Origin: Acidimicrobiales bacterium
GTDB taxonomy: Bacteria; Actinomycetota; Acidimicrobiia; Acidimicrobiales; SZUA-35
Reading direction: 5' to 3'
Assembly (NCBI GenBank): GCA_028285495.1
Contig: JANQPB010000026.1
Location: forward strand, 245,124 to 309,123
Length of the DNA stretch: 64,000 nucleotides
Below the pieces are notes generated by a model that saw nothing but the letters and a program-made list of their open reading frames with translations, did not search any database and was not told the origin of the DNA. Each line of letters begins with the position of its first letter. Position 1 is the stretch's first letter. The position numbers and the translations under genes are program-made. Positions 1 through 9,154 of this stretch are shown here, one piece after another.

Positions 1-57
1 TGCGCCCGGTTGCCTGACCAGACGGAGCCGGGGCCCAGGCCGCCATACTGTGCGGTC

Positions 58-2916
58 ATGACCTCCACGCTCCGGCGCGGCATCGCCGTGCTCTGCGTGT
101 TCGGCCTGGCGGCCATGGCCTGCACCAGCGGGACCGACGAACCCGATGCGACCGCCCCGGACACCACCTCGACACCCTCGACCACCGCCGAGACCGCCAC
201 CGACGACCGGGGCCACCGGGCCCGGATCGACGCGCTGCTGGCGCTCGTTCCGGCCGACGCCAGGGGCATCGCCACCGTGAACGCCGCAGCGCTGGCGGTC
301 GATCGGCCCGTCGCCGATCCAGCGTTGGGCGAGCTGCTCGGCCTGATCGGATCGCTCGCCTCGGACGTCGCCGAGCCGGGCGAGGTGGCCAGCGCCGTGC
401 TCGTCACCCCAGCCGACCCGACGGTCGCGCCGTCGCTGCTGGCCGCCGACGGCTCCGGCTCGCGGCTCATCGACCCGCCGACCGATGCCGGCTCGGCAAC
501 GACCGGGCGACTCGCCCCGTTCCTCCCGACCCTCGCCGCCGAGGCGGACCTCAGCTTCGTCTACGCCCTCGACGGCGACGCCGAGACCACCACCACCCTG
601 GCCGACGCCGTGGCCGTCAGCGGCGCCTTCGACGTCGTCGACGGCAACCTCACCGGCGCGCTCACGTTCCACACCCCCGCGGCCGCCGGCTTCGTGGAGG
701 CCTACAACCTGCTCAACCGACCGGCCACCCAGGGCGACGACCCGATCGAGCAGCCGCTCACCCTCGGCGAGCCGATCGCCGACGGTCTCGACCGGGTGAT
801 CGTGCCGCTGCCCCCCTCCCCCGTCGACGGTTCCCCCGACGACGCCATGGCCACCCGCAACGTGCTGAAGAAGCTGTTCATCGGGATGGAGGCGCTCGAG
901 TACGCCAGCGCCGTCGGTGACCGCACCGAACCGGCCTGGCTCGACTTCGTGGTCAAGAGCGAACGGTTCCCCGAGGAGCCGCCGCCGGCCGGGTCGGTGT
1001 ACATCCGATGGGAGTTCCGCGACCAGGCCGCGATCGAGGCCTTCGAGGCCGACGAGCTGCCGGCCGGCTTCCGCCTCGCGCCGACCCGTTTCCTCGAGAG
1101 CGACGATCCGGACGGCGAGATCTTCCTCGCCCTCAACCTGTACGACGCCGCCGGCGGGACCGTGGTCGGCGGGGCCCGAGCCGAGTGGGACGTCTTCGTC
1201 CACGGCCCCGAGGGGGCCGATCCCAACGCCGGCGTTCGCCCCCGCTTCGCCGTCGTCGAGGCGCTGGCCGAGGAGGTGTCGGCCGACGCCACCAACCTCC
1301 TCACCCCGGCCGAGCCCCTGTCGCACGTGCTCGAGGACGGCAACGTCGTCTCGACCGTCGCCCGCTTCGGCGACGACGGCAATCCGGTCCCGGTCTTCGA
1401 GTCGAGCTTCCCCGTGCCCGTCCCCGGCGAGGCTCCGGTCGCCCGCTTCACCCGCGAGATGGCCATCGGCAACGACTACATCTACTGGGGTCACGGCGTC
1501 TCCGACCGGGTCCTCTACAACGCAACGACGTTCAACCACGACGCCCACTTCGTCGACGTCTCGCAGCTGACCTTCACCGACGACTCCCGGTGGGCCAAGT
1601 ACCTGAAACCGGAGGTCAAGGACGCCGTCTACTACGACAACACGCTCGAGTACGTGGCCTCACCGATGGCCAACCTCGTCGACTCGGAGCACCTGGACAT
1701 CACCCCCGAGTGGCGGGAGGAGCTGATCCGCTTCACCACGAACGGCCACCAGGAGGGCCTCATGCAGACTGCGGTCGAGCAGTTGTTCACCGGCACCGGC
1801 GACCCGTTCATCGGCCGGGAGATCGGCAACGAGACCCCGGCCGCCCACTACCACTTCGAGATCACCGACCCCGCCGGGCTGGAGGCGACTCTCGACCTGC
1901 CGCCCGACCACCGGCTGGCGCCGACCACCCTGTTCGTCGACGACACGCCCCGCCACTACCTCACCCTCTCGATCTACGAGTTCGACGGCGGCCCCGAGGG
2001 GACGCGGGCCGAGTTCGGCGTGTCCACCAACCGCAGCGACGTCGACGACGCACGACCACCGAACCGGACGATCATCGACACGCTGACCGAGCGGGCGACG
2101 ATCGACCCGGTCACGATCGTCACCCGACCGGGCATCGTCGAGCACGAGTGGGACGGCGACGCCATCTCGACGAGGGTGGCCTCGTCGACCGTCGCCTTCC
2201 AGGCGACCCTCACCACGGCCGGGGCGACCGAGCGGCCCCTGCACCTCGACTGGATCGAGGCGGGCGACGACACCTGCTGGCTCAACGGCATCTGCGACCG
2301 GTACTACTACGACGCCGAGCACCTGGACGTCCCGGTGCAGCTGCCGGCCAGCGTCACCGTCGAGGAGCTGACGACGCCGTGGGACGCCTTCATCGATCCG
2401 GCGCCGAGCGCGGTGTTCTTCCGCACCAACTCCCAGCAGTACGCCGTCAAGCCCTGGTACAACCTCGACCTCGCCGTCGAGCCGCTGCCCTTCAGCGGCG
2501 TCGACGACCCGACCCACACCATCGGCGGAACCGGCACGCTCCGAGGCCGGGTCAACGACCTCGTCGACTCCGACTACAGCTACAGCGGCGACGCCCGCCT
2601 CGACGGCGACGTGCTGGTCTTCGCCATCGACCAGCGGATCGACAACGCCATCGGCACCGCCAACGTCTACACGACGGGCCGGTTCGACCTCACCACCGCC
2701 AGCGGCACCCAGACCGTCGTCAGCTGCGAGGGCAGCGGTCTGTTGTGCACCGGCATCAAGAGCGGCTCGACCAACTTCTACACGGCCCAGGAGCTCGACC
2801 CGAGCGACCTCGACGCCATCTCGTGGCAGGTCGACGCCGCCATCGATCTCGGTGGCTCGTTCGGTGTCGCCGACAGCGCGTCGACGATCGTCGCCTCCGC
2901 CGAACCGGGCGGCTGA
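58..2916 (+). CDS. Large exported lipoprotein, unknown function
   Basis: Predicted lipoprotein of 952 residues; I recognise no family. The ATG at 58 is preferred to the in-frame TTG at 10 because it places a basic n-region, a hydrophobic core and a lipobox (LAAMAC, Cys22) at the very N terminus. A Thr/Asp-rich linker (about 23-50) follows. Two segments, about residues 315-430 and 597-720, look like copies of one domain: each has an aromatic beta-strand start, an RLAP-T-F or RLAPTTLF motif, an L-L-Y or L-S-Y strand and a closing V-STVARF or ISTRVASS strand. The C-terminal 200 residues are beta-rich and contain four Cys. It probably sits on the outer face of the membrane. No neighbour suggests a role. 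Confidence 0.75.
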   Translation: MTSTLRRGIAVLCVFGLAAMACTSGTDEPDATAPDTTSTPSTTAETATDDRGHRARIDALLALVPADARGIATVNAAALAVDRPVADPALGELLGLIGSLASDVAEPGEVASAVLVTPADPTVAPSLLAADGSGSRLIDPPTDAGSATTGRLAPFLPTLAAEADLSFVYALDGDAETTTTLADAVAVSGAFDVVDGNLTGALTFHTPAAAGFVEAYNLLNRPATQGDDPIEQPLTLGEPIADGLDRVIVPLPPSPVDGSPDDAMATRNVLKKLFIGMEALEYASAVGDRTEPAWLDFVVKSERFPEEPPPAGSVYIRWEFRDQAAIEAFEADELPAGFRLAPTRFLESDDPDGEIFLALNLYDAAGGTVVGGARAEWDVFVHGPEGADPNAGVRPRFAVVEALAEEVSADATNLLTPAEPLSHVLEDGNVVSTVARFGDDGNPVPVFESSFPVPVPGEAPVARFTREMAIGNDYIYWGHGVSDRVLYNATTFNHDAHFVDVSQLTFTDDSRWAKYLKPEVKDAVYYDNTLEYVASPMANLVDSEHLDITPEWREELIRFTTNGHQEGLMQTAVEQLFTGTGDPFIGREIGNETPAAHYHFEITDPAGLEATLDLPPDHRLAPTTLFVDDTPRHYLTLSIYEFDGGPEGTRAEFGVSTNRSDVDDARPPNRTIIDTLTERATIDPVTIVTRPGIVEHEWDGDAISTRVASSTVAFQATLTTAGATERPLHLDWIEAGDDTCWLNGICDRYYYDAEHLDVPVQLPASVTVEELTTPWDAFIDPAPSAVFFRTNSQQYAVKPWYNLDLAVEPLPFSGVDDPTHTIGGTGTLRGRVNDLVDSDYSYSGDARLDGDVLVFAIDQRIDNAIGTANVYTTGRFDLTTASGTQTVVSCEGSGLLCTGIKSGSTNFYTAQELDPSDLDAISWQVDAAIDLGGSFGVADSASTIVASAEPGG

Positions 2917-3043
2917 ACCGCGGGCCGGGGGCAGGAGGTGCACGAGCGACCGCGTCCGAGCCGGCGGGAGGGCCCGTCGGCGGTGGTCGATGGCCTCGGA
3001 TGATCGCGACATGCGCTGACCCGGTCGATCGGCCGCCGCCCGG

Positions 3044-4105
3044 TCAGCTCGAGCGGGAACCGGAGGCCCGGCGCTGCTCGATGTAGCGGTCCTCCCTGGC
3101 GTAGTCGAACATGCCGGCGAACCACGCCGCGTCGACGCCAGGCAGGTTCGCACCGCCGCCGGGTCCGATCTCGGCCCGCCCCGTCATCCACTCGACCGCC
3201 TCGCCGACCGTCTCGGCATAGGTACCGGCCGGCACGTGGCCGAGCGCCTCGGCCGCACCGGTGTCGAGCACGATCGGGGCGGCGGTCATCCAGGGATGGA
3301 TGCCGAGCATCGGATCCGCATCGACGTCCAGCAGGTACTCGTCGAACTGGTGGTCGAGGAGCTCGGCGGTCGTGCGTGCGATCTCGAGCGCGGACGGCGC
3401 ATCCGGATCTGCGCAGTTCAGCACCCGCCGCCCGGGTCGGTCGGCGACCAGCTCGACCAGGGCCGCCAGGGTGGCTGCCGCCGTCGTGTGGTCGATGCTG
3501 CGACCCCGGTCGGCCAGTACCACCGCCGGTCGGCGGTCGAGACACCGCTTCACGAAGACCCATTCCCGGGGCTGGGTGCCTCCCGGCCCGTGGATCTTCG
3601 ACGGACGCAGGACCGTCACCGGCCGGTTGCTCTCGAGCAGGGTCTGCTCGGCCGCGACCTTGTGCGACCCGTAGCCCTCGCCGATCATCGGGTCGCCGAC
3701 GCCGGGAGCCATGACGGCCTGGGCCTCGGTGATCGGCCCGGCGAAGCGAGGCGGCGTCGACGAGTTCACGTTGTTGCCGTCGTCGTCGACGTACACCGCC
3801 TTCGTCGAGATCATCACCGTCGACCCGACCCCGTCGGCCAGCTCGAGCAGGCTGCTGGCGTCGCGGGAGGTGAAGCACAGACAATCGACCAGCAGCTCGT
3901 GACCGCCACGGCCGACGGCCGCCCGCAGGCCGCCGAGATCCGTGCGGTCGCAGGCAACGAACTGCACGCCGAGCCGCCGCAGGTCCTCGGCCATCCGCCC
4001 GGGCCGGCGGCCGACCACCGTGACCTGCCACGCCAGTCGAGCGAGGCGCCTGGCGATCGCCGATCCGACCACACCGGTTCCACCCAAGATCACGGCCGAC
4101 GCCAC
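3044..4105 (-). CDS. NAD(P)-dependent epimerase/dehydratase family protein
   Basis: Extended-SDR sugar-epimerase-type oxidoreductase of 353 residues. The N terminus carries the dinucleotide-binding glycine motif GGTGVVG (about residues 8-14) after a beta strand, with a basic stretch (GRRPGRM) after beta-2 that suggests NADP. A YGSHK segment in the middle supplies the Tyr-x3-Lys catalytic pair and is followed by the LRPSKIHGPGG loop typical of this superfamily. The substrate is not predictable. The gene converges on the upstream lipoprotein gene and is single; the ATG at 4105 begins exactly at the first Rossmann strand. Confidence 0.85.
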   Translation of the reverse strand: MASAVILGGTGVVGSAIARRLARLAWQVTVVGRRPGRMAEDLRRLGVQFVACDRTDLGGLRAAVGRGGHELLVDCLCFTSRDASSLLELADGVGSTVMISTKAVYVDDDGNNVNSSTPPRFAGPITEAQAVMAPGVGDPMIGEGYGSHKVAAEQTLLESNRPVTVLRPSKIHGPGGTQPREWVFVKRCLDRRPAVVLADRGRSIDHTTAAATLAALVELVADRPGRRVLNCADPDAPSALEIARTTAELLDHQFDEYLLDVDADPMLGIHPWMTAAPIVLDTGAAEALGHVPAGTYAETVGEAVEWMTGRAEIGPGGGANLPGVDAAWFAGMFDYAREDRYIEQRRASGSRSS

Positions 4106-4186
4106 GGGTCGACTCTAGGGCCGGCGGCCGCCGAGGTCGGCCGAAAAGGCCGATCCCGGCCCGGAGGCGGGGGCTATGGTCCGGCC

Positions 4187-4546
4187 ATGAGTCTCGAGTG
4201 GGAGCAGCTCACCGTTGCGTCACAAGACCCGGTTGCGCTCGGTCGGTGGTGGTGTGAGGTGCTCGGGTGGGTGGTCGCCGACGACGGCCCGGTCGTCTTC
4301 GAGATCCAACCGGAGATCGATCGGCTGCCTGGCATCCTGTTCCTGTTGACCGAGGGGGCCAAGGCCGGTCAGAACCGCCTCCACATCGATCTTCGTCCCG
4401 ACGACCAGGGGGCCGAGGTCGAGCGACTGCTCGGGCTCGGCGCGTCTCGGGTCGACGTCGGGCAAGGTGACGTTCCCTGGGTGGTCATGGCCGATCCCGA
4501 GGGCAACGAGTTCTGTGTCCTGGCGGCCAGGCGAGCATCGGCCTAG
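4187..4546 (+). CDS. Small VOC/glyoxalase-like domain protein
   Basis: Single VOC-fold protein of 119 residues resembling the Glyoxalase_6-type actinobacterial proteins: an N-terminal beta strand (WEQLTVAS), a helix with ALGRWWCEVLGW, and a C-terminal MADPEGNEFCVL strand that is the family hallmark. These proteins usually act as dimers; the activity is unknown and the metal-binding His of true glyoxalases is not obvious. The start at 4187 leaves the expected N terminus, and longer in-frame readings upstream overlap the divergent epimerase gene. A similar protein (127 residues) is encoded at 55152-55535. Confidence 0.85.
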   Translation: MSLEWEQLTVASQDPVALGRWWCEVLGWVVADDGPVVFEIQPEIDRLPGILFLLTEGAKAGQNRLHIDLRPDDQGAEVERLLGLGASRVDVGQGDVPWVVMADPEGNEFCVLAARRASA

Positions 4547-4586
4547 CCGGCATCGGCGGTGAAGACGGCCGCCTGCGCCGGGACCG

Positions 4587-5048
4587 CTACGTCGCCAGTG
4601 CGGCGACCACGGTGGACACCGCAGCCATCGGCAACCCGATGACCAGGGCCGGCAGCGATTCCCTTCCGTGGTGTCGCCAGTCGTAGATGTGCGGCGAGCT
4701 CTCCATCCCGTCGATGTGGAACCAGCTCGGCCGGAGCCCGATGAAGATCAGCCAGTCGATGACGAGGAAGTCCCACAGGCCGAAGAAGGCCATCACCGCC
4801 CACCCGGCGATCGCCGCGCCGACCAGACCGAACTCGTCGATGGCCACCACCGAGGCGGCGACGGAACCGCCGAGCAGCACGAGCACGAGGACGACGAGCA
4901 CGACGAAGCCGGCGACGGGGTCCTGTCGGGGCAGGCCGAGGTCAGCGGCCCATATCGCAGGTCGAAAGCGCCACGTTGCGACGATGATCAACGTCGCCAC
5001 GACGGACGTGACGAGCGTGATCCCGACCAGCAGGAGCATCGTGTCCAT
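4587..5048 (-). CDS. Four-helix integral membrane protein, unknown
   Basis: Membrane protein of 153 residues with predicted transmembrane segments at about 4-24, 45-70, 73-103 (long, possibly two) and 132-152. A soluble loop at about 104-130 carries GLRPSWFHIDGMESSPHIYDWRHHGRES, unusually rich in His and aromatic residues, which may bind a metal or lie at the membrane face. I do not recognise the family. It converges on the small VOC gene, with 40 bp between the stops, and is followed at its 5' side by the divergently oriented LacI-type regulator. Confidence 0.75.
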   Translation of the reverse strand: MDTMLLLVGITLVTSVVATLIIVATWRFRPAIWAADLGLPRQDPVAGFVVLVVLVLVLLGGSVAASVVAIDEFGLVGAAIAGWAVMAFFGLWDFLVIDWLIFIGLRPSWFHIDGMESSPHIYDWRHHGRESLPALVIGLPMAAVSTVVAALAT

Positions 5049-5199
5049 CGCACGACTTCAGCGGCGATGTCGTCGGGACGTCAAGAGCGGGCGGCTCCCG
5101 GGCCACCTCCCCGAGCCGACCCCGCACCGGCGTCCGAGCGACGTGACCGCTGGCGAGCCCGGCCTCGGCGTCCGCCGGGAGATGGGATCGGTGGCCGGC

Positions 5200-5213
5200 T
5201 CGAATCGTTTCGA
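5200..5213. promoter_or_regulatory. LacI-family operator in front of the regulator gene
   Basis: TCGAATCGTTTCGA is a 14-bp near-perfect palindrome (12 of 14 positions) with a central CG, the usual form of a LacI-family operator. It lies 41 bp before the regulator start at 5255, consistent with autoregulation. The identical 14-mer recurs at 6659-6672. Confidence 0.75.
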
Positions 5214-5254
5214 TAGCCTGAGGCGGCTGAACGAGCGAGCACGAGGGCACCCCG

Positions 5255-6283
5255 ATGGCAACGATGGCTGATGTGGCGAGGCGGGCCGGCGTCTCCCTGA
5301 GCACGGTCTCGTATGCGCTGTCGGGCTCGCGGCCGGTCTCGGACGCCACCCGGGCCCGGATCTTCGAGGCGATGGAAGAGCTGGACTACGCCCCGAACCT
5401 GGTGGCCCGCAGCCTGAAGGGTCGTCGGACGCGGATCGTTGCGCTCCTGTTGCCGACCGACGACAGCGACGCCGACCCGTTCATGACCGACGTGATCACG
5501 GCAGCGGCGGAGACCGCCCGCCAGAGCGGCTATCACCTGCTGCTCTGGACCGAGCCGTTCGAGAGCTCGACGGACCTGCAGACCTTCGTCCGCCAGGGCC
5601 TGGTCGACGGGGCGTTGCTGCTGTCGGTCCAGCTCGAGGACGAGCGGGTCGCCGTCCTGCAGCGAGACGCCATCCCCATGGTGTTGATCGGCAGGACGGC
5701 GGAGCCCGATCCGTTCACCTTCGTCGACACCGACACCGAGCAACTGACCGACACGGCCATGAGCCACCTGGCCGAGCTCGGGCATCGGGCGGTGGCCTAC
5801 GTCGGCCCGCCGCCATCGGAGCTGGAGCGTCGGTACGGGTTCGTCGAGCGCATCCAGACCGAGCTGGAGACCTCGGCCGGCCGACACGGCGTCGAGCTGT
5901 TGACCTGCCATCCCGAGCGAGGACCGGCCGCCGGCCGCGAGGCGATCGGCGCGCTCCTGTTCGACCGGCCGGACGTCACCGCCGCCGTCGTCATGAACGA
6001 TCCGGCCCTGGCCGGGGTGATCCAGGGGGCGCAGGCCGAGGGGCGGCGAGTGCCCGAGGACTTCTCGGTGCTCGGCCTGTTGACCAGCGCGCTGGTTGCC
6101 GATGCGACGACCCCGGCGACGACGGCGGTCGTCGGTTCGCCGACCTCGATCGGCCGACTGGCGGCCGAGGCCATCGTCGAGGTGCTCGAGGGCGGCGGCG
6201 CAGCCATGCCGGTCCGCCAGGAGCTCGTCGGTTGTGAGCTCGTCGTCCGCAGCTCGACGGCGGCGACCGCGGCGACCGCCTAG
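5255..6283 (+). CDS. LacI-family transcriptional regulator
   Basis: DNA-binding regulator of 342 residues. The LacI helix-turn-helix is at the extreme N terminus (MADVARRAGVSLSTVSYALS, about residues 4-23), followed by the hinge helix region (YAPNLVARSLKGRRT). A periplasmic-binding-protein-like sensor domain occupies about 60-330. It precedes a sugar ABC transporter and GH13 glucosidase in the same direction. The 14-bp palindrome found before its own start is repeated twice before the transporter, so it most likely represses both units until an alpha-glucoside or a derivative binds. The effector itself cannot be read from sequence. Confidence 0.93.
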   Translation: MATMADVARRAGVSLSTVSYALSGSRPVSDATRARIFEAMEELDYAPNLVARSLKGRRTRIVALLLPTDDSDADPFMTDVITAAAETARQSGYHLLLWTEPFESSTDLQTFVRQGLVDGALLLSVQLEDERVAVLQRDAIPMVLIGRTAEPDPFTFVDTDTEQLTDTAMSHLAELGHRAVAYVGPPPSELERRYGFVERIQTELETSAGRHGVELLTCHPERGPAAGREAIGALLFDRPDVTAAVVMNDPALAGVIQGAQAEGRRVPEDFSVLGLLTSALVADATTPATTAVVGSPTSIGRLAAEAIVEVLEGGGAAMPVRQELVGCELVVRSSTAATAATA

Positions 6284-6645
6284 TGTCCCGAATCACCCGT
6301 CCTACTCGTCACGGCGCAGTCCTCGCCGCCCCTGGCGGCGTCCTCGACCTCCGCCTCACGCAGGAGGGCGAGCGGGATGCCTGCGTCGTCGTCGGGAACG
6401 ACGATCGCTGGCCCAACTCCTGAGCGAGCTCGGGGCTCGGGACACGGGGAGACCGCCGAGCGATGCCGGTCGGCTGGCGCCGGCCAGGCGCAGGCCGAGC
6501 AGGGACGCAGATCTCGCCGCAGCTCGTGAGCGCCATGGCGAGGCCGAGGACGCAGCGTGGCGCCGCAGATGACCGGCGACAGCCCGGCCGACAACGCGGC
6601 CAGACCAGCGGTTGACGAGCCATCCCGGCGGGAGTAGGTTCATCG
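6284..6645. other. Intergenic stretch without a convincing gene
   Basis: About 360 bp between the regulator stop and the operator pair. Short open frames exist on both strands. The minus-strand reading around 6420-6288 has protein-like composition (ending ...AVTSRTGDSGH) but no start signal and no family I recognise, so it is not called. The last part holds the transporter promoter region. Confidence 0.5.
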
Positions 6646-6672
6646 TCGAATCGTTTCGTCGAATCGTTTCGA
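6646..6672. promoter_or_regulatory. Tandem LacI-family operators before the sugar transporter
   Basis: Two copies of the operator found at 5200 abut here: TCGAATCGTTTCGT at 6646-6659 and TCGAATCGTTTCGA at 6659-6672, sharing one base and giving a 13-bp period. They lie 95-120 bp upstream of the binding-protein start. The second copy is identical to the regulator-proximal site. Confidence 0.75.
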
Positions 6673-6767
6673 TCACACGATCGGAGTGGCCCGTCAGGCG
6701 GAGCCGATCCGGCACCGGCCGGGTCATCGGTCCGATCGGCGGCGGCGAAGGACCAAGGGGAGGAAAG

Positions 6768-8090
6768 ATGTTCAACGCTCGATGGCGTCGTCCGCTGGCT
6801 GCGCTGGCAGCCTCGGTGCTGGTGCTCGCGGCCTGTGGTGGCGACGACGACGGTGACGATGGGGCCGCCGCCGGCGGCGGCGGCGATCTGGCCGGCCAGG
6901 AGGTCGAGATCTTCGGTGCCTTCTCCGGCGACGAGGCCGAGCGCATGCGCACCACGCTCGAACCGCTGATCGAGGAGACCGGCATCGACGTCACCTACGT
7001 CGACTCCCCCGCCTTCGACACCGAGATCACCACCCGGGTCGAGGGTGGCAACATCCCCGACATCGCGTTCTTCCCCCAACCAGGTCTGCTGCTCGACATC
7101 GCCGACCAGACCGACGCACTGCCGGTGGCCGACTACCTCGACCTCGACGCGCTCGAGACCAGCCTGATCCCCGGCTTCCTCGACGCCGCCCGCAACGAGT
7201 CGGGTGACGTGATGGGCTTCCCGGTCCGCATGGCGGTCAAGAGCGCCATGTGGCGACCATTGCCGGCCTTCGACGACGCCGGCTACTCGATCCCGTCGAC
7301 CGACGGCGAGCTGGCCGCCCTGGAGGACCAGATCATCGCCGACGGCGGCACGCCGTGGTGTCTCGGCATCGAGAGCGGTGGGGCAACCGGCTGGCCGGCA
7401 ACCGACTGGATCGAGGAGTACATGCTCCGGCTCCACGGCCCCGAGGTCTACGACCAGTGGGTCACCAACGAGATCCCGTTCGACTCACCCGAGGTCCGGG
7501 CCGCCTTCGAGAAGTTCGAGGAGCTGTGGGGCAAGGAGGGCAACGTCGTCGGCGGATCGGCCGGCGTGCTCGGCCTGAACTTCGGCGACTCGCCGGCCGA
7601 CCTCTTCACCGACCCGGCCGGCTGCTACCTCCACCGCCAGGGCAACTTCATCACCGGGTTCTTCCCCGAGGACGCCCAGGCCGACCTCGACGCCAGCATC
7701 GCCGTCAGCTACTTCCCGCCGGTCGAGGGCGGCTACGACGGCAACCCGGTCCTGGCCGGCGGCGACCTGGCGCTGCTGCTGAACGACACGCCGGCGGCCA
7801 GGGCGGTCATGGAGTTCCTGTCGACCGACACCTACGGCGAGAGCTGGGCGGCCGAGGGCGGCTGGCTGTCGCCCCACGTCGGCTTCGACGACAGCATCTA
7901 CCCGACCCAGGTCGAGCGGGACCTCTTCGCCATCGGGGCCAACGCCGACGTGCTGCGCTTCGACGCCTCGGATCTGATGCCGGGACCGGTCGGCACCGGC
8001 TCGTTCTGGACCGGCACCGTCGACTGGATCGGTGGCCAGCGCAGCCTCGACGAGGTGCTGGCGTCGATCGACGACAGCTGGCCCGAGTAG
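6768..8090 (+). CDS. ABC transporter sugar-binding lipoprotein (alpha-glucoside type)
   Basis: Extracellular solute-binding protein, family 1, of 440 residues, anchored as a lipoprotein (basic start, hydrophobic core, LAAC lipobox with Cys23, then an Asp/Gly-rich linker). The start at 6768 is set by a good ribosome-binding site (AGGAAAG) and the signal peptide. The EIFGAFSGDEAERM opening, the GIESGGATGWPATDWIEEYM segment and the AVMEFLSTDTYGESWA tail resemble AglE-type alpha-glucoside or trehalose binding proteins. It captures substrate for the two permeases encoded next; no dedicated ATPase gene is present, so a shared MsmK/UgpC-type ATPase must be encoded elsewhere. LacI operators lie upstream. 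Confidence 0.9.
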   Translation: MFNARWRRPLAALAASVLVLAACGGDDDGDDGAAAGGGGDLAGQEVEIFGAFSGDEAERMRTTLEPLIEETGIDVTYVDSPAFDTEITTRVEGGNIPDIAFFPQPGLLLDIADQTDALPVADYLDLDALETSLIPGFLDAARNESGDVMGFPVRMAVKSAMWRPLPAFDDAGYSIPSTDGELAALEDQIIADGGTPWCLGIESGGATGWPATDWIEEYMLRLHGPEVYDQWVTNEIPFDSPEVRAAFEKFEELWGKEGNVVGGSAGVLGLNFGDSPADLFTDPAGCYLHRQGNFITGFFPEDAQADLDASIAVSYFPPVEGGYDGNPVLAGGDLALLLNDTPAARAVMEFLSTDTYGESWAAEGGWLSPHVGFDDSIYPTQVERDLFAIGANADVLRFDASDLMPGPVGTGSFWTGTVDWIGGQRSLDEVLASIDDSWPE

Positions 8091-8095
8091 GCGGC

Positions 8096-8142
8096 CTGCG
8101 AGGGTCCGGGCCGACGGGGCGACCCGGCCAGGACCCTCGCAG
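8096..8142 (+). terminator. Intercistronic stem-loop between binding protein and permease genes
   Basis: CTGCGAGGGTCC (8096-8107) pairs perfectly with GGACCCTCGCAG (8131-8142). Beyond a G/A mismatch the stem continues for four GGCC pairs (8109-8112 with 8126-8129), leaving a 13-nt loop. No T-tract follows. Such a structure just after a binding-protein gene fits mRNA 3'-end protection or partial termination, giving more binding protein than permease. Confidence 0.6.
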
Positions 8143-8173
8143 CCGGCAGGTAACGGAGAAAGGGGGATAGCCA

Positions 8174-9154
8174 GTGACGAGAGTGCTCTTCGGTGTCCTG
8201 GCCGTGATCGTCGGGGTCGGGGGCAGCGCCCTGCTCTTCTGGGCGCTCAACTGGTTGGTCGACCGCCTGCCGGACGGGACGGCCGACCGGCTCCGGCCCT
8301 ACGCCTTCGCCGGTCCGGCGCTGCTGCTGGTCGGGCTCTATCTGATCTACCCAGCGCTGCGGTCGATCCGCGACAGCTTCTACGGCGACCGCTCGGAGGA
8401 GTTCGTCGGCCTCGACAACTACCGCCAGCTGATCGAGGACCCGTCGCTTCGATCGACGCTGATCAACAACGTGCTGTGGGTGTTCCTCGTTCCCGCCTTC
8501 TGCCTGGTCTTCGGGCTGGCGATAGCGGTGCTGGCCGACCGACTGTCCGGCCGGTGGGAGTCGATCTCCAAGTCGGTCATCTTCATGCCGATGGCGATCA
8601 GCGCCGTCGGGGCGTCGACGATCTGGCTGTTCGTCTACAACTGGCGACCGGCCGGCCGGGAGCAGATCGGTCTGCTCAACGCCATCTGGACCGGCGTCGG
8701 CAACGAACCGGTGAGCTGGCTGCAGGTGTCGGACGGGCGCCTCAACACCCTGCTGCTCATCATCATCATGGTCTGGACGATGACCGGCCTGGCCATGGTC
8801 CTGCTGTCCGCCGCCATCAAGGGCGTCCCCGAGGACACGATCGAGGCGGCCCAGATGGACGGCGCCACCGAGTCCCAGGTGTTCTGGCGGGTGGTGCTGC
8901 CCCAGATCCGCTCGACGATCACCGTCGTGCTGACCACGATCGGCATCGCCGTCGTCAAGGTGTTCGACATCGTGTTCGTCATGACCGGCGGAAACTTCGA
9001 CTCCGACGTGATCGCCAACCGCTTCGTCAAGGAGCTGTTCGACTTCAGACGGTTCGGTCAGGCCTCGGCCATCGTCGTCTTCATGATGGTGATCATGATC
9101 CCCATCATCGTGCTGAACATCCGCAACTTCCGCGAGCAGGAGGCACTCCGATGA
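8174..9154 (+). CDS. Sugar ABC transporter permease, MalF/AglF type
   Basis: Inner-membrane permease of 326 residues, GTG start at 8174 behind a GGAGAAAGGGG-type ribosome-binding site. About seven or eight membrane segments are visible. The ABC-2-type EAA loop that contacts the ATPase is present (EDTIEAAQMDGATESQVFWRVVLPQI, with EAAQMDGA at its core). It forms the heterodimeric channel with the following permease, whose start codon overlaps this stop (ATGA at 9151-9154). The long N-terminal hydrophobic region, with two helices before the conserved core, is typical of the F-type subunit of alpha-glucoside and maltose systems. Confidence 0.93.
   Translation: MTRVLFGVLAVIVGVGGSALLFWALNWLVDRLPDGTADRLRPYAFAGPALLLVGLYLIYPALRSIRDSFYGDRSEEFVGLDNYRQLIEDPSLRSTLINNVLWVFLVPAFCLVFGLAIAVLADRLSGRWESISKSVIFMPMAISAVGASTIWLFVYNWRPAGREQIGLLNAIWTGVGNEPVSWLQVSDGRLNTLLLIIIMVWTMTGLAMVLLSAAIKGVPEDTIEAAQMDGATESQVFWRVVLPQIRSTITVVLTTIGIAVVKVFDIVFVMTGGNFDSDVIANRFVKELFDFRRFGQASAIVVFMMVIMIPIIVLNIRNFREQEALR

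Noticed and set aside
1008..3086. Long Arg/Pro-rich plus-strand frame
   Set aside because: Out-of-frame shadow of the 952-residue lipoprotein; composition is typical of a wrong frame in GC-rich DNA.
6288..6420. Possible minus-strand gene end (AVTSRTGDSGH)
   Set aside because: Composition only; no start, no family and no ribosome-binding site.
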